Assembly: GCA_025353165.1 (NCBI GenBank)
Contig: JANXRE010000155.1
Span: forward strand, 1 to 36,843
Source of the DNA: Acidobacteriota bacterium
GTDB taxonomy: Bacteria; Acidobacteriota; Terriglobia; Bryobacterales; Bryobacteraceae
DNA length: 36,843 nt
Direction of reading: 5' to 3'
The notes below the pieces were generated by a model. It did no database searches and was not told where the DNA came from. It saw only the letters and a program-made list of their open reading frames with translations. Made by a program: the position numbers and the translations under genes. Below are positions 18,501 to 31,471 of the stretch, piece by piece (position 1 is the stretch's first letter; each line of letters starts with the position of its first letter).

Positions 18501-19058
18501 GTTGGAGCGGCGCCCAATGTTGCGCGCATCCTGGAAGCCGGTATTGCCGTCCTTCGTCGATGTAACACCGGGGCCCAAGGTCGCCAGGTCGAGGAAGTTC
18601 CGCCCGTTCAGCGGCAACTCGACAACCCGCTTGTTATCGATCACCTGTCCCACCGTGCTCGATTCGGTTTCGAGGATTGGCGCCTCGCTGGTGGCGTTCA
18701 CGGTTTCCGTCAATTGGCCGATCTGGAGGGTCACGTCGACGCGGGCCTTCTGGTCCACCTCCAACCGGAAGGCGTCCACGGTGGAGACCCGAAAACTGGT
18801 TTTCTTTACGCTCACGGAGTATTGGCCCGGATCCAGGCTGGTAACGGTATAGTCGCCGGTATTGGTGGTCTTGGTAACATGCCGGGTGTTGCGGTCCACG
18901 TTGGTGACCGTGACTTCGGCGTCGGGAACAATGGCGCCGGTTGAATCATAAATCACGCCGGTGACGGTTCCAGAACCGATTTGGGCGTGGATGTTTGCCG
19001 CAGCCAGCGCAAATAGCGCGACCACGAACAAAGTGCGGATGCTGCTTAGGGAGACCAT
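15591..19058 (-). CDS. Oar-like TonB-dependent receptor with carboxypeptidase-regulatory domain
   Basis: The 1155-residue outer-membrane protein has a signal peptide ([20 protein letters not shown], cut near IHAQ) and a carboxypeptidase-regulatory-like domain (about 28-110, [20 protein letters not shown]). A plug-like region follows (about 115-260, [39 protein letters not shown]), then a long beta-barrel ending [11 protein letters not shown], where the terminal aromatic is usual for barrel assembly. This is the large Acidobacteria Oar/TonB receptor type, probably importing an oligosaccharide for the enzymes encoded downstream. It is the first gene of the minus-strand block. GAGGA 8 bp before the ATG at 19056-19058 is the ribosome binding site, and a promoter candidate lies at 19081-19110. 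Length is in the usual 1000-1200 range. Confidence 0.92.
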   Translation of the reverse strand: MVSLSSIRTLFVVALFALAAANIHAQIGSGTVTGVIYDSTGAIVPDAEVTVTNVDRNTRHVTKTTNTGDYTVTSLDPGQYSVSVKKTSFRVSTVDAFRLEVDQKARVDVTLQIGQLTETVNATSEAPILETESSTVGQVIDNKRVVELPLNGRNFLDLATLGPGVTSTKDGNTGFQDARNIGRRSNEAYSLGGARAQDTNYLLDGATNTSPDSNTIAAIPSIDEIQEFKIQTNAYTAEFGRGAAQVNAVTKGGTNQFHGSAYDFLRNNALDAKDFFNDINSYSGAPKPSFRRNQFGATTGGRILRDKLFFFASYEGLRDRTNSAQTATVPMPNVKSGNFSDYGIPIFLPHIANADGSSKFFTGNTLPAGCYNPDPTTDVPWSNMTIPQQCWNPAIAKFLGTPYVPSPNRPGLRNNYVGVLGHPTDWDQGAGRIDYLLNSNMNLFGRFSRAREDEVSPGLLPSTGLTNSVKTDTVTLHHSWTIGARMVNELKASFIRANASSLGDLQGTTNVAGSVLGIPGVSGAAIDYGQPSFGGAGDNFLGLGENAFGHPLQKIQNTMEFGEDWSLIEGRHVIKAGVDFRHEYLNVLSHNLARGAYSMPAAATGALDGSGGLSLASFLLGISHDSEVATGDAHNHLFRWTQAYYAQDDMKLSHNLTLNFGVRYEISPYWYDNRNRITNVDIINGVATIIRPGSGDPYEGFSPARFVSDPSSPIYLPFIRSNALGRSLVFTDFGNWSPRLGFAWSPGWGHNKTVLRGGAGIFYSPMNANPWFDFARSAPISAKLIRKGTYSVVDQIFNDTAQLIKSPSQFTIDPHLRTPRIQQWSFGIQQQLLPNLVLEMSYVASASTHLPHLTDVNQPLPVFTGTQLVQPVVYTSPQYPSLASYYNKIQSVTSANYNSLQSKIEKRYSQGVTFLSSFTWGKSLDTASATRDGGNGPSTPHVWNYRLDYGPSAFDVKLNWVNSALYELPFGKGRHWGANWSSPVNKVLGGWQIGGISVVRTGFPQSCLNGSDAAVNNANLEQDNCDIVGNANNGPKDLLNFWNLAAFATPNNVEVFGNGGRGILRGPKFVSIDFTTQKVIALTERLKMQFRFEAFNVLNHPLLSMPNPYEDTYPNYDSSGHPTGPVTIGQIGSFNTISSTAASNRQLQFALKLIF

Positions 19059-19080
19059 TGCTGAAGTCCTCGTTGCAGTT

Positions 19081-19110
19081 AGTATGGTACGGAGTGAAAT
19101 CGGACGTCAA
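19081..19110 (-). promoter_or_regulatory. Candidate sigma70 promoter for the receptor operon
   Basis: On the minus strand TTGACG (19105-19110) and CATACT (19081-19086) are separated by 18 bp. This would place the transcript start only about 15 nt before the ATG, just ahead of the GAGGA site. The match is fair (5/6 and 4/6). It is inferred from sequence only. Confidence 0.4.
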
Positions 19111-19122
19111 GAAAAAAGGTGA

Positions 19123-19132
19123 GAAATATTTC
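19123..19132. promoter_or_regulatory. Candidate operator palindrome GAAATATTTC
   Basis: A perfect 10-bp palindrome lies in the 119-bp divergent region between the receptor gene and the LacI-family gene, just upstream of the candidate receptor promoter. A LacI-type dimer could bind here and control both directions. Most LacI operators have a central CG, which this one lacks, so confidence is low. Confidence 0.3.
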
Positions 19133-19177
19133 AGGCAGGCACTTGTAATTTTTCGGACCTTGGCAGAGAATACAAAA

Positions 19178-20191
19178 ATGGCGAAGCGCGTGACTCAGCG
19201 AGACATCGCCCTGGCCGCGAACGTTAGCATCCCCACCGTTTCGCGGGTGCTCAGCCGTTCGGCTAAGGTCACCCCGGTAATTGATAAACGCGTCCGGGAT
19301 GCCGCCGCGCGGCTCGGCATGGACCTGACGTCGCGCGAGCGCCGCCGCATGATTGCGTTCCTTCTTGGCAACCGGCCGATCACTCACCCGTTCCACTCGG
19401 AGGTGATGTCGGGCGCGGAGGCGTACTGCGCCGAGCACGAATACCAGATGCTGTTCTCGACGCTGCGATACCCGCTTCACGCGCGCGTTTCCCAGTTGCC
19501 GATTCCCAGTCTCCTGGAGCGTCCCAGCAAGGTGGATGGCTTGATTGTGGCCGGCGTGAATACTGCGAGCCTGATCGAGAAGCTTGTGCCGACGGGACTT
19601 CCCCTAGCCGTCTACGGAGACACTTTCATGGACGATCCCAGCGGAGTCGCGACCGTTCGCATCGATGAAAAGGGCGGCGCCAGCGAGGCCACGCGCTATC
19701 TGCTGAGCCTGGGCCATACTGCCATTTCCTTCGTCGGGAATGCCCACCTGCCGTGGCTGAAACGCCGCTTCGAAGCGTACCGGAGCACCATGGAGGCCGC
19801 CGGACTCACTCCGTCGCTGGGCGAGTTCGACTCGGAGGACGAACGGCAGGCCGGGTATGTCGCCACCCGATCGATCCTGGACCGGGCGGAGGGCGTCACA
19901 GCGATATTTGCGGGAAACGACCATATCGCCCAAGGCGTGTACGAGGCGCTGCGGGATCGGGGGATCAAGGTGGGAGAACAGATCAGTGTCGTGGGATTTA
20001 ATGACACGATGGAGGCCGTGGTGCTCCATCCGACGCTTACCACCGTCCGGGTCTACGCCGAGCAGATCGGCAGGCGCCTGGCCGAGTTGGTGCTGCGGCA
20101 AATCGAGTCCGGTTCCATGCGGGCGGAGACGATCACGATACCGACCCGCATCATCAAGCGGGAATCCTGCTCGGAGGTGGTGGCGCGATGA
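19178..20191 (+). CDS. LacI family transcriptional regulator
   Basis: The 337-residue protein has an N-terminal helix-turn-helix (VTQRDIALAANVSIPTVSRV, about residues 5-25) and the hinge region. A periplasmic-binding-protein-like effector domain (about 60-335) follows, with GLIVAGVN, GHTAISFVGN and a typical EQISVVGFNDTMEA. It presumably binds a sugar or sugar-phosphate effector and regulates the divergent receptor operon and its own operon. The start is the ATG at 19178 (AAAAATGGCGAAG); longer readings to 18995 would run into the receptor gene. The final codons overlap the UxaE start by 4 bp (ATGA), so regulator and enzyme are coupled. Confidence 0.92.
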   Translation: MAKRVTQRDIALAANVSIPTVSRVLSRSAKVTPVIDKRVRDAAARLGMDLTSRERRRMIAFLLGNRPITHPFHSEVMSGAEAYCAEHEYQMLFSTLRYPLHARVSQLPIPSLLERPSKVDGLIVAGVNTASLIEKLVPTGLPLAVYGDTFMDDPSGVATVRIDEKGGASEATRYLLSLGHTAISFVGNAHLPWLKRRFEAYRSTMEAAGLTPSLGEFDSEDERQAGYVATRSILDRAEGVTAIFAGNDHIAQGVYEALRDRGIKVGEQISVVGFNDTMEAVVLHPTLTTVRVYAEQIGRRLAELVLRQIESGSMRAETITIPTRIIKRESCSEVVAR

Positions 20192-21384
20192 CGCTGTCCC
20201 ATTTTTCTCTCGGCATCGGCGACCGTTTCGCGCGCCAGGGCGTGGCGCAACTGCGGGCGCTACAGGCGGCGCGGGACTCGGGGGTTGAGATCGCGCCGGT
20301 TTGGAACAAGTCGCACCGGGAGCATTCGATCGTCGGTACCCGGCCCGCCGGCACGCGGTTGGCGGCCTCGGCGGCGGTTGCGGCCGCGCGCTGGACCGGC
20401 TCGTACTTTGTCGACGCGGACCACATTTCGCTCAGCACCGCGGCCGGCTTTCTGGACGACTGCGATTTTTTCACGCTGGACGTCGCGGACTCGCTCGGGC
20501 AGATTGCCACTCCCGATGAGGCTCTGGCATTCCTGCGCCACCATCCGGAGTTGACCGGCCCCGACTCTATGCGTGCGGCGGCGCGGTTCCTGCCGGCGGC
20601 GCGCGAGGCCGGCCGGATCTATCGATTTGTCCGCGAGCGGAAAGCAGGAGAGTTCGTCACCGAGGTCTCGATGGACGAGACCGGCACGCCCCAATCGCCG
20701 GCCGATTTGCTGGTGTTTCTGGCTGCGCTCGCGGATGAGAACGTACCGGTAAATACCGTCGCGCCACGATTTTGCGGCGAGTTTCACAAGGGCGTCGATT
20801 ATGAGGGCGATGCCGTTCAGTTCGAGCGGGAGTTCGCGGCGCACGTGGCCACGCTGCGGCAGGCAGTTCAATCGTACGGATTGCCGGCGGATCTAAAACT
20901 CAGCGTGCATTCGGGCAGCGACAAGTTTTCTCTGTACGCGCCGATTCGCCGGGTGCTCCATGCGACCGGCGCCGGAGTGCACCTCAAGACGGCAGGAACC
21001 ACTTGGCTGGAGGAATTGATCGGGCTGGCCGAAGCGGGCGGCGAGGGACTGAATCTCGCGAAGGATGTGTACGCTCAGGCGCACGCCCGCCGCGCGGAAC
21101 TGTGCGCGCCTTATGCGGCGGTGGTCCGCATTCGCGAGGCCGCGCTGCCCTCGCCGGAGGACGTACGGCACTGGCGCGAGGAACAGTTCGCCGGCGCTCT
21201 GCGTCACGACCAATCGAATCCCGCGTTCAACCCGGATTTCCGGCAGCTGTTGCATGTTGCTTTTCGCATTGCGGCCGAGATGGGTCCGCGCTACTTGACT
21301 CTACTCGAACGCTACGCCGAACCGGTCGGGCGGAACGTAACCTTTAACCTTCTCGAACGACATATCAAACCGCTGTTTCTGTGA
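20188..21384 (+). CDS. uxaE: Tagaturonate epimerase family protein (UxaE)
   Basis: The 398-residue protein opens LSHFSLGIGDRFARQGVAQL, followed by VWNKSHREHSIVG and SYFVDADHISL, the conserved start of the UxaE family (first described in Thermotoga). It interconverts D-tagaturonate and D-fructuronate, linking galacturonate to glucuronate breakdown. Later conserved segments include CGEFHKGVDYEGD, LSVHSGSDKFSLY and HLKTAGTTWLEE, likely metal- and substrate-binding parts. Cytosolic, no signal. It overlaps the LacI gene by 4 bp and precedes the TIM-barrel isomerase by 6 bp. No UxaC isomerase, fructuronate reductase or mannonate dehydratase is nearby, so either those lie elsewhere or this member acts on a related keto-acid. 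Confidence 0.85.
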   Translation: MTLSHFSLGIGDRFARQGVAQLRALQAARDSGVEIAPVWNKSHREHSIVGTRPAGTRLAASAAVAAARWTGSYFVDADHISLSTAAGFLDDCDFFTLDVADSLGQIATPDEALAFLRHHPELTGPDSMRAAARFLPAAREAGRIYRFVRERKAGEFVTEVSMDETGTPQSPADLLVFLAALADENVPVNTVAPRFCGEFHKGVDYEGDAVQFEREFAAHVATLRQAVQSYGLPADLKLSVHSGSDKFSLYAPIRRVLHATGAGVHLKTAGTTWLEELIGLAEAGGEGLNLAKDVYAQAHARRAELCAPYAAVVRIREAALPSPEDVRHWREEQFAGALRHDQSNPAFNPDFRQLLHVAFRIAAEMGPRYLTLLERYAEPVGRNVTFNLLERHIKPLFL

Positions 21385-21390
21385 GGTCTC

Positions 21391-22326
21391 ATGAGCCGCT
21401 ACACTCCCGTTCTCCATTCCGTCAGCTATACGGGCGCATGGCCGGGGCAGGCATGCCTGGACGTCGACCAGTTCCTGCAAAAGGCCGTTGAACTGGGATA
21501 CGGCAGCGTCGCCCTGGTGGCGAAGAGGCCGCACGTTTCACCGCTGGATTACGATGACGACGCGCGGCGGAAGTTACGCGGGCGCCTGGAGGAACTGGGG
21601 CTGGAACTCGCGGCGGTGATGGGCTACTCCGATTTCACCGCCGGCCTGGATCATCCCGGAATTCCTTCGGCGGAGATGAATGCCGCATACGTTGGCACGC
21701 TCGCGAAACTTGCGGCGGATCTGGGCGCCACGCGGCTGCGGATCTTCACGGGCTACCACCGGCCGGAGGTGTCTTACGACGTCCAATACAACGAAGTTGT
21801 GAAGGGACTAAGGCTGGCAGGCCGCGAGGCCGCGCGGCACCGCGTCACGCTCGCCGTGCAGAACCATCACGACATTGCCTGCCATCACGACCAGCTTGCG
21901 TGGCTGATGGAAGAGGTGGGTCATCCCAACGTGCGGCTCGCGTTCGACGCGTGGGCACCGCATTTGCAGGGCGTGCGCGGCGAGGCGCTGGTCCGGGCGG
22001 TGGAGAAGATCGGGCCGTACCTGGAGTTCACCACGGTTGCCGATTATGAGGTCCAGGCGCGGTTCCGGTACGATGCGAGCGCGGTCAATTACGTACGAGA
22101 GAATTCTTCTCTGGTGCGGGCGGTCGCCCCGGGCGCGGGCGGAATCGATTACCCGAGCTTCTTCCAAGGACTGGCGAAGGCGGGCTATCGCGGACCCGTC
22201 GCGTATGAAATGTGCGCGCCTCTGCGGGGCGGCGGATCGATCGCGAATCTCGACCGGACGGCTCGGACGTTCCTGGAGTTTCTGCGCCGTGAACAACCAC
22301 TCCCTCACGGTCGCGGCTCGGAATAA
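21391..22326 (+). CDS. Sugar phosphate isomerase/epimerase family (TIM barrel, AP endonuclease 2-like)
   Basis: The 311-residue cytosolic TIM-barrel protein of the xylose isomerase-like/AP2Ec superfamily shows VALVAKRPHVSP, VTLAVQNHHDI, NVRLAFDAWAPHLQG and a terminal strand PVAYEMCAP. These carry the E/D/H residues that bind a divalent metal. Superfamily members isomerise, epimerise or cleave sugars and keto-sugars. Being in one unit with UxaE, it likely acts on a product of the same pathway. The last residues (PLPHGRGSE) come from a repeat, and the TAA falls in the loop of a perfect 10-bp hairpin (22312-22341). The native C-terminus may have been extended by insertion of that element. Confidence 0.82.
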   Translation: MSRYTPVLHSVSYTGAWPGQACLDVDQFLQKAVELGYGSVALVAKRPHVSPLDYDDDARRKLRGRLEELGLELAAVMGYSDFTAGLDHPGIPSAEMNAAYVGTLAKLAADLGATRLRIFTGYHRPEVSYDVQYNEVVKGLRLAGREAARHRVTLAVQNHHDIACHHDQLAWLMEEVGHPNVRLAFDAWAPHLQGVRGEALVRAVEKIGPYLEFTTVADYEVQARFRYDASAVNYVRENSSLVRAVAPGAGGIDYPSFFQGLAKAGYRGPVAYEMCAPLRGGGSIANLDRTARTFLEFLRREQPLPHGRGSE

Positions 22327-22341
22327 CGCTGCCGAGCCGCG
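22312..22341 (+). repeat. Palindromic repeat (family B) containing a stop codon; possible terminator
   Basis: Perfect 10-bp arms CGCGGCTCGG and CCGAGCCGCG surround a 10-nt loop AATAACGCTG that carries the TAA of the upstream gene. There is no run of T after the stem, so it is not a standard rho-independent terminator, though it lies between convergent genes. The preceding CTCCCTCACGGT reads like part of the same dispersed element. Confidence 0.6.
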
Positions 22342-22362
22342 CGCGTTTGCAAGCGGGGTATC

Positions 22363-23196
22363 TCAGGCCGCGTCCATGCCGGCCAGCACGCCGCGCATAT
22401 AAGCGAAGCTTTTTGCCATGCCTGGCAGCGGATTATTCTCGTCGACCTCGTACTCGAGCATGACGCCTCCGCGATAGTTCAGCTTGCGGAGCTGCCGGAA
22501 AATCGCCGGAATTGGCATGCGGCCCTCGCCGACGGGAACCTGAGTAGCCTCGTCCTTCAGATCGCGCTCGTCCTTGATATGCAAATCGAGAAGGCGCGGA
22601 CCGGCCTCGGCGATGGAGGCGACGACATCCACGCCGGCCTCGGCGGTGTGGCCGACGTCCAGGCACAGGCCGCAGCGCGGATCCATATCCTTCACCGCTT
22701 TCAAAACGCTCTGCGGCGTGGGGAAATGCGGGTCCGTCTTTCCGTGGTTGTGGACCGCGATTTTGATGTCATACTCACGGACGAATTTCTCAAGCTTCGG
22801 CAGAGTCCTGGCGGTCGGCGCGCACACCATCAACGGCATTCCCGCGAGCTTCGCGTATTTGAACTTGTGGCGGATGTCGGCCTCATCGTCGTTCTGAAAC
22901 GCGATGTTCCCGCCGCCGAGCACGATCAGTCCGGCGTCCTCAAATTCCTTCCGGCCGGCGGCAATCTGTTCAGGCGTGCTGCGAATCGGCAGGTGAAACT
23001 CCTTTATGTTGATGTAGCGAATATTGAGCTGCTTCACCATGCCGATGGCTGCCGTCCGGCTGAATTTCCGTAGGGAGTAGCTGGCGACGCCGAGCTTGAA
23101 CCCATCCGCCGCCGGGGCAGCGTAAGCACCGCCGGGCCGGTCGATTCCGGCAAGGGCGAGCGCGCCCAGAAATCCGCGTCTTGGAATGCTCTGCAT
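22363..23196 (-). CDS. Tat-exported sugar phosphate isomerase/epimerase family protein
   Basis: The 277-residue protein has a Tat signal (IPRRGFLGALALAG) and a xylose isomerase-like TIM barrel: KLGVASYSLRKF, IKIAVHNHGKTDPHFPTP, CGLCLDVGHTAEAG, LLDLHIKDERD and GVMLEYEVDENNP. The E/D/H metal positions are recognisable. Exported members cluster with exported Gfo/Idh enzymes in Acidobacteria, Planctomycetes and Bacteroidetes, where some act on 3-keto-sugars formed by the dehydrogenase. That role is inferred here, not shown. It is convergent with the preceding isomerase gene and has its own start at 23196, with a TATA-rich 80-bp region upstream. Confidence 0.83.
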   Translation of the reverse strand: MQSIPRRGFLGALALAGIDRPGGAYAAPAADGFKLGVASYSLRKFSRTAAIGMVKQLNIRYINIKEFHLPIRSTPEQIAAGRKEFEDAGLIVLGGGNIAFQNDDEADIRHKFKYAKLAGMPLMVCAPTARTLPKLEKFVREYDIKIAVHNHGKTDPHFPTPQSVLKAVKDMDPRCGLCLDVGHTAEAGVDVVASIAEAGPRLLDLHIKDERDLKDEATQVPVGEGRMPIPAIFRQLRKLNYRGGVMLEYEVDENNPLPGMAKSFAYMRGVLAGMDAA

Positions 23197-23207
23197 AGAT
23201 AGGTATA

Positions 23208-23235
23208 TTCTATAGCCAACAGAAGAGCGTATAAT
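23208..23235 (+). promoter_or_regulatory. Candidate promoter with perfect TATAAT
   Basis: A perfect -10 box TATAAT (23230-23235) lies 42 bp before the ATG of the 88-aa gene. The best -35 at normal spacing (TTCTAT, 23208-23213) is poor. It would give a leader of about 35 nt. Confidence 0.4.
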
Positions 23236-23498
23236 AGCGCGCAGAAACCTGTGACGAGGACGAAGGACTGGCCGAAATGAAAATTGAGACGACCTATGGC
23301 ATGTACAACGCCATCATGAAGGTGATGGATAAGGTAAGTCACCTGGCTCAAGCCGGCGATCCGGAAGCGCTGGAAGTGGTGCATTGGTTGACGCCCGCCG
23401 CGAAAGCCCTGGGCGGACAACTCCGCCGGAAATTGGCTCTTGCGATCGCTGAGATGGAGGCGATTGCCGCCGGCCCGAAGCCGGTCGCCGCCTCCGGA

Positions 23499-25426
<1,928 letters not shown>

Positions 25427-25430
25427 CGCG

Positions 25431-25859
25431 TCAATCCTTGTTCCCGACCGCGATGTCGAACGCGTCGACCATGGCGAGGACGTTCAACAATCCCGCTCCC
25501 ACTAGAAACTTGGTGCCGTAGTCGTGGACGTGGCCCGCGATATCGGGTTGGTTATAGCCGAGCCAGATGGTCACGAAGTAGAAGAGCCCGGCGGCCAGGT
25601 TGCTCAGAAACCCGCCGACATAGATGACCGTGGTCAGGATATCTCCGGTCTGCGGTTGGAACATTGCGCCGCGCATCATCAACCCCAGGAGAAACATCGC
25701 GGCCACGGATGCGAACAGCACGGCGCCCCGCCCGGAGCGCTTCAGCAGAAAGTGCCCGCCTCCGGGCACCACCCAGGCAAGCGCGAGAGCGGGCGCCCAT
25801 TTTCCGATGGGCGGCAGATGGGCGTTGGCGGTATTGGACGTTTCGGCCATTCCCTCCAT
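25431..25859 (-). CDS. DUF6677 family membrane protein
   Basis: The 142-residue protein has four hydrophobic stretches: APALALAWVVPGGGHFLL, GAVLFASVAAMFLLGLMM, a middle stretch around VIYVGGFLSNLAAG, and FLVGAGLLNVLAMVDAFDIA. The N-terminal WVVPGGGHF motif resembles the TM2-type GxGxxY/H segment of small membrane proteins. I recall this arrangement as DUF6677. The start may be ATG 25859 (MEGMAE) or 25850 (MAETS); GGAGGG would be too close to the second, so the first is preferred. It is the first gene of the unit that includes thiC, and its start is only 24 bp from the divergent MscS gene. Function unknown. Confidence 0.7.
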   Translation of the reverse strand: MEGMAETSNTANAHLPPIGKWAPALALAWVVPGGGHFLLKRSGRGAVLFASVAAMFLLGLMMRGAMFQPQTGDILTTVIYVGGFLSNLAAGLFYFVTIWLGYNQPDIAGHVHDYGTKFLVGAGLLNVLAMVDAFDIAVGNKD

Positions 25860-25883
25860 GATAACAAGCTGCAAAATGGAAAC

Positions 25884-26780
25884 ATGCCGAACATTTGGAA
25901 CGCCCTCACCCCGGAACGCTACCTGTCCTGGGTGACCACCGCTATTCACATTCTGATTGTCGTCGCCGGAGGCTATCTGCTTTCGGTTCTGGTGGGTAGA
26001 CTGCTGCGCGCAGTCCGGGCACACGCCATCACCCTGATGGTACGGCGTGGAGACATGGTGGATTTCGAGCTCGAGAAGCGCGCCACGACAATTGTCAAGG
26101 TGATCCGCCGGCCTCTGATGGTGTTGATCTGGGTAGCGGTGGTCCTGACAGTGCTGCAGGTGATCAAGCTCCCCGTCGGACCCGCTCTCGCCGGGGCGGG
26201 CCTCGGGTTAGGGGCGGTCGGTGTCGCTATAGGCCTCGGCGCCCAGAGCCTGATCAAGGACTTGCTCGGCGGCCTGTTCCTGCTGATGGAGAATCAGATC
26301 CGCGTCAACGACGTCGCGGTGATCAACGGGACTGGCGGGCTGGTGGAGGAGATCAATCTGCGGACGACGGTTCTACGAAGCGATAACGGCGCGGTTCACA
26401 TTTTCCCGAACGGATCCATCCAGTCGCTGTCAAACCTGACGCGCGAGTATTCGTTTTATGTGTTCGAGATCGCGCTCGATTATGCGCAGGACCCGGATGC
26501 CGTGCTGGAAACGATGCGCCAGGTTGCCTCGGAGATGCGCACCGATCCGGCCTACGGGCCTTATATCCAGGCCGACCTGGATGTATTGGGAGTGGACCGG
26601 ATGGGAGACTCGAGCGTGACGGTGAAGGCGCGAATCAAGACGGTCCCCATTAAGCAGTGGCTGGTCGGCCGCGAGATGAACCGCCGGTTACGGACGCGGT
26701 TTCTCGCGGAGAACGTGCGCCGGCCCGGCTCAACGACTATCGTTCGCTTCGACCCTCCGTTACCGGGAACCTTAATGTGA
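25884..26780 (+). CDS. MscS family mechanosensitive ion channel
   Basis: The 298-residue inner-membrane channel has three transmembrane helices: about 16-40, 72-92, and TM3 about 95-125 with the glycine/alanine-rich [20 protein letters not shown] packing motif followed by the bend [16 protein letters not shown]. The cytosolic beta domain ([34 protein letters not shown]) and C-terminal alpha/beta part follow. It opens on membrane tension and releases solutes on osmotic downshift. The length is close to E. coli MscS (286). The start ATG 25884 is chosen because it begins the first helix region; longer readings run into the divergent DUF6677 gene. The end overlaps the convergent dehydrogenase remnant by 9 bp. 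Confidence 0.9.
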   Translation: MPNIWNALTPERYLSWVTTAIHILIVVAGGYLLSVLVGRLLRAVRAHAITLMVRRGDMVDFELEKRATTIVKVIRRPLMVLIWVAVVLTVLQVIKLPVGPALAGAGLGLGAVGVAIGLGAQSLIKDLLGGLFLLMENQIRVNDVAVINGTGGLVEEINLRTTVLRSDNGAVHIFPNGSIQSLSNLTREYSFYVFEIALDYAQDPDAVLETMRQVASEMRTDPAYGPYIQADLDVLGVDRMGDSSVTVKARIKTVPIKQWLVGREMNRRLRTRFLAENVRRPGSTTIVRFDPPLPGTLM

Positions 26781-27023
26781 CTCCGTTCTCCGAGAAGCCA
26801 TATCGATGGAGAAGCGGTACTTCACATCCGGCTTGAGTAGTCTTTCGTAAGCTTCGTTCACCTTCTGGATGGGGATGACTTCGACGTCGGCGGTGATGTT
26901 CTGGGCGCCGCAAAAGTCGAGCATCTCCTGGGTTTCGGGGATTCCACCGATGGGCGAGCCGGAGACGCTGCGGCGTCCGAACAGAAGGCCAAAGGCGGAG
27001 ACGGCGAGAGGCTTCTCCGGCGC
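26772..27023 (-). pseudogene. Zinc alcohol dehydrogenase, C-terminal fragment
   Basis: About 83 residues match the end of YahK/AdhA-type NAD(P)-dependent zinc alcohol dehydrogenases: [48 protein letters not shown] and [12 protein letters not shown]. The family normally has about 350 residues; the catalytic zinc domain and most of the Rossmann fold are absent. Upstream in-frame residues to 27143 do not continue the family. This is a 5'-deleted gene. The deletion joint lies near 27023, between it and the CehA/McbA gene. Confidence 0.85.
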
Positions 27024-27127
27024 GCTATAAGCGCCGGAGCGAAAATAGACCAGTAAACGCCGCGTGAGTGGCGTAGTACATTTGCTGGGGGCATCGGTAG
27101 CTCCGTATGCCGAGTGGACCTGGGGAT

Positions 27128-29368
<2,241 letters not shown>

Positions 29369-30440
29369 AAGCACCACATCGCGAACAGAACGGCACAGGA
29401 TTGAGCCACCGGCGCGAAGTCGCCGAGCCACGTAAAGTTTAGCGTGAACACCCCGACCGCGCGGTTCAGCCATCCGCGCAGAACCTGCTCCAGCGAGTAG
29501 ATGAAGATCGAGTTCGAGCCGAACACGACCAGCGGAAACGTCCACTTCCGGTAGCCCATCACTTCCACGAACCAGTAGAAGGCCAGCAGCATCAGAAGGA
29601 CCCATCCCGCGCTGTACAGCGTGAACGAAGTGGTGCAGATCCGTTTGATGATGGGGTTCCAGGGATGAATGATCCATCCGAGCGCAAGACAGGCGACGGC
29701 GCAGACGGCGATGATCCGCATCTTCTCGCCGTGCGACTTCTTACTTTGCAGCAAGAGGCCGGTCCACACGCCGAACAGCGTGGTCACCGTGCTGGTGATG
29801 AAGTTGACGGTGGTCCAGTTGTCCTCGTTTGGATGCCCGAAGACGGCGGTATCGATCACCGCGCCGACATTCGTCGTCATCGACAGGAACGGCCCTTCGG
29901 TTCCCGGAAACGCGACGAACAGCGCCCAATAGCCAACCAGCAGCAGAACCGCAATCACAGCCTGCCAGCGAAACCGCAGTTGCATGATCAGGTAGCAAAG
30001 AAAATAGGTGATCCCGACCTGCGCCAGCACGTTAATCATCTGAAAGCTCATCTTGCCGTTCGAGATCGAGATCAGGATCTGGCTCATCAGGATCAGCCGC
30101 ACGCTCCGCGACGCGACGTGCCAGAAGAGTTGGCGTTTGGTGGCGCCCAATTCCACCCGCCGGGCCAAAGCAAAAGGCATGGCGACGCCCACCATAAACA
30201 TGAACGCGGGCTGGATCAGGTCCCAGAACGCGATCCATTCCCAGGGCATGTGTTCGAACTGGTTGGCGATACCCAGAAATTCCGGACGGTGCTTGGCCAA
30301 CTCCGCCAGGCCGAAACCGCTGGATACAAGAACGAGCATGATGAACCCGCGATAGGCATCCAGGGCCAGGTAGCGTGGTTGAGTAGAAGGCTTCATGATG
30401 GCTTCGCACTAGTGTATACCTGATACCTTGGATTTCGGAT

Positions 30441-30468
30441 GTGGGGCCGACGTCCTGGTCGGCCCCAC
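30441..30468 (+). repeat. Perfect palindrome (family C), REP-like
   Basis: Arms GTGGGGCCGAC and GTCGGCCCCAC (11 bp, perfect) surround loop GTCCTG. It lies just upstream of the first DUF5009 gene. Only one copy is in the window, but the form is that of a dispersed REP unit. Confidence 0.65.
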
Positions 30469-30928
30469 GACAGATCGACGGAAACGTCGGCCGCAGTCCG
30501 GGGGACCGCTCCAAAAGTGCTGGATTAAGGCAGAATTCCGTTCCCAGGCCTCTTTGCTGGCGTCACCAAGTCCGCTTGCACGTTGGCTTCAGCATGAGCG
30601 TTTTACAATCAAGCGGTTTGGCCGGTTAATTTTCAGCATGACTGGTCCAATCTGTGCACGCGCCCCCAATCCGATAGTCTCGAACTTCCCAGCACGCAGG
30701 ATGCAACCGTTAGAAAGGCTACTGGCGTTTTCGCAGGTGTCCGGATGCGGTATTTTGCCAAGCTGCAAGATGGCGATTGAAGCCCGGAACCTTGAAACCA
30801 TCCGCATTCCTGCAAAGCTCACTTGCAGGTGCCAATTCACTACACAGAAATTCGAGTTGCAATCAGAGGCAGGATCGCGATTCGGACGCGCGGTGTTGCC
30901 CGAGAGTCTTCCCTTCGTGCCAACATTC

Positions 30929-31090
30929 ATGAGACAGTTCTGCTCGTAATTACGGAGCAGCGCGAGAACAGGAATTGATGTGAAGGACAATGGAAACTCT
31001 TCGGCCGCTCCCACGGCTTTACCCACCGCCGACCGAAGTACTGAGGGAGGCAAAACCGTGCAGTAATTACGACCAGGAGAACTGTCTCAT
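30929..31090. mobile_element. MITE-like element with terminal inverted repeats
   Basis: The left end (30929-30953) starts ATGAGACAGTTCT and ends CGTAATTAC. The right end (31063-31090), read on the opposite strand, starts with the same ATGAGACAGTTCT and ends CGTAATTAC, with three extra bases between. The 162-bp unit is too short for a transposase. No clear target duplication is visible at the borders. It sits 46 bp from the truncated end of a dehydrogenase gene. The parent family is not recognised. Confidence 0.5.
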
Positions 31091-31123
31091 CACTGTTGTC
31101 ACGGAGACGAGGGCCAGTACGAA

Positions 31124-31458
31124 CTACACACTGAATTCCGCCATCGGCCGAACCACTCCACCGGGTGTGATGTAAACAGCTCTATCGCGATCGGTGCAAG
31201 CGCCAAGGTCGACGTTGTCGTATCCCACGCCGCAGCGGCCGATTGCGCATAGCTTCTCGATGCCGGCCAGCGATGCGGCGGTCAATCTCGGATTCAAGCT
31301 GATGATGACGTCGTACGGCGAGAGCGGGTGTGAAATAGCCGGATCGGCGTCGAGTATCGACAACCCGATATCGGGAAAGATCAGTTGTTTCCGTTCGTCG
31401 ACAAAATCGGCGGAGAAAGCGATTCGGAAGCTCCCGTCTTGAGTCATCTGCGATATCA
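31124..31458 (-). pseudogene. D-2-hydroxyacid dehydrogenase, N-terminal fragment
   Basis: The minus-strand frame from ATG 31458 (or 31447) reads FRIAFSADFVDERKQL, SPYDVIISLNPRLTAASLAG, CAIGRCGVGYDNVDLGAC and ITPGGVVRPMAE. This is the catalytic-domain start of D-isomer specific 2-hydroxyacid dehydrogenases up to the cross-over helix. The family continues with a Rossmann domain (about 330 residues in all). Here a stop follows three codons after PMAE, at 31124-31126. About two thirds of the gene is missing. The joint at about 31136 lies 46 bp from the inverted-repeat element, which suggests insertion or deletion at that element. Confidence 0.82.
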
Positions 31459-31471
31459 TAACCGAACTACC

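Larger units (their letters stand above)
30397..31123. other. Gene-poor stretch with palindrome and MITE-like element
   Basis: About 730 bp have no supported gene. Frames of 150-170 codons are open on both strands (30428-30949 plus, 30589-31053 minus), but neither resembles a protein or has credible composition. The stretch holds the palindrome at 30441-30468 and an inverted-repeat element at 30929-31090. The 460 bp between them are unassigned. Confidence 0.5.

Noticed and set aside
30428-31053. Open frames of 154-173 codons on both strands
   Set aside because: Composition is unlike the neighbours, no family resemblance, and one frame runs through the inverted-repeat element.
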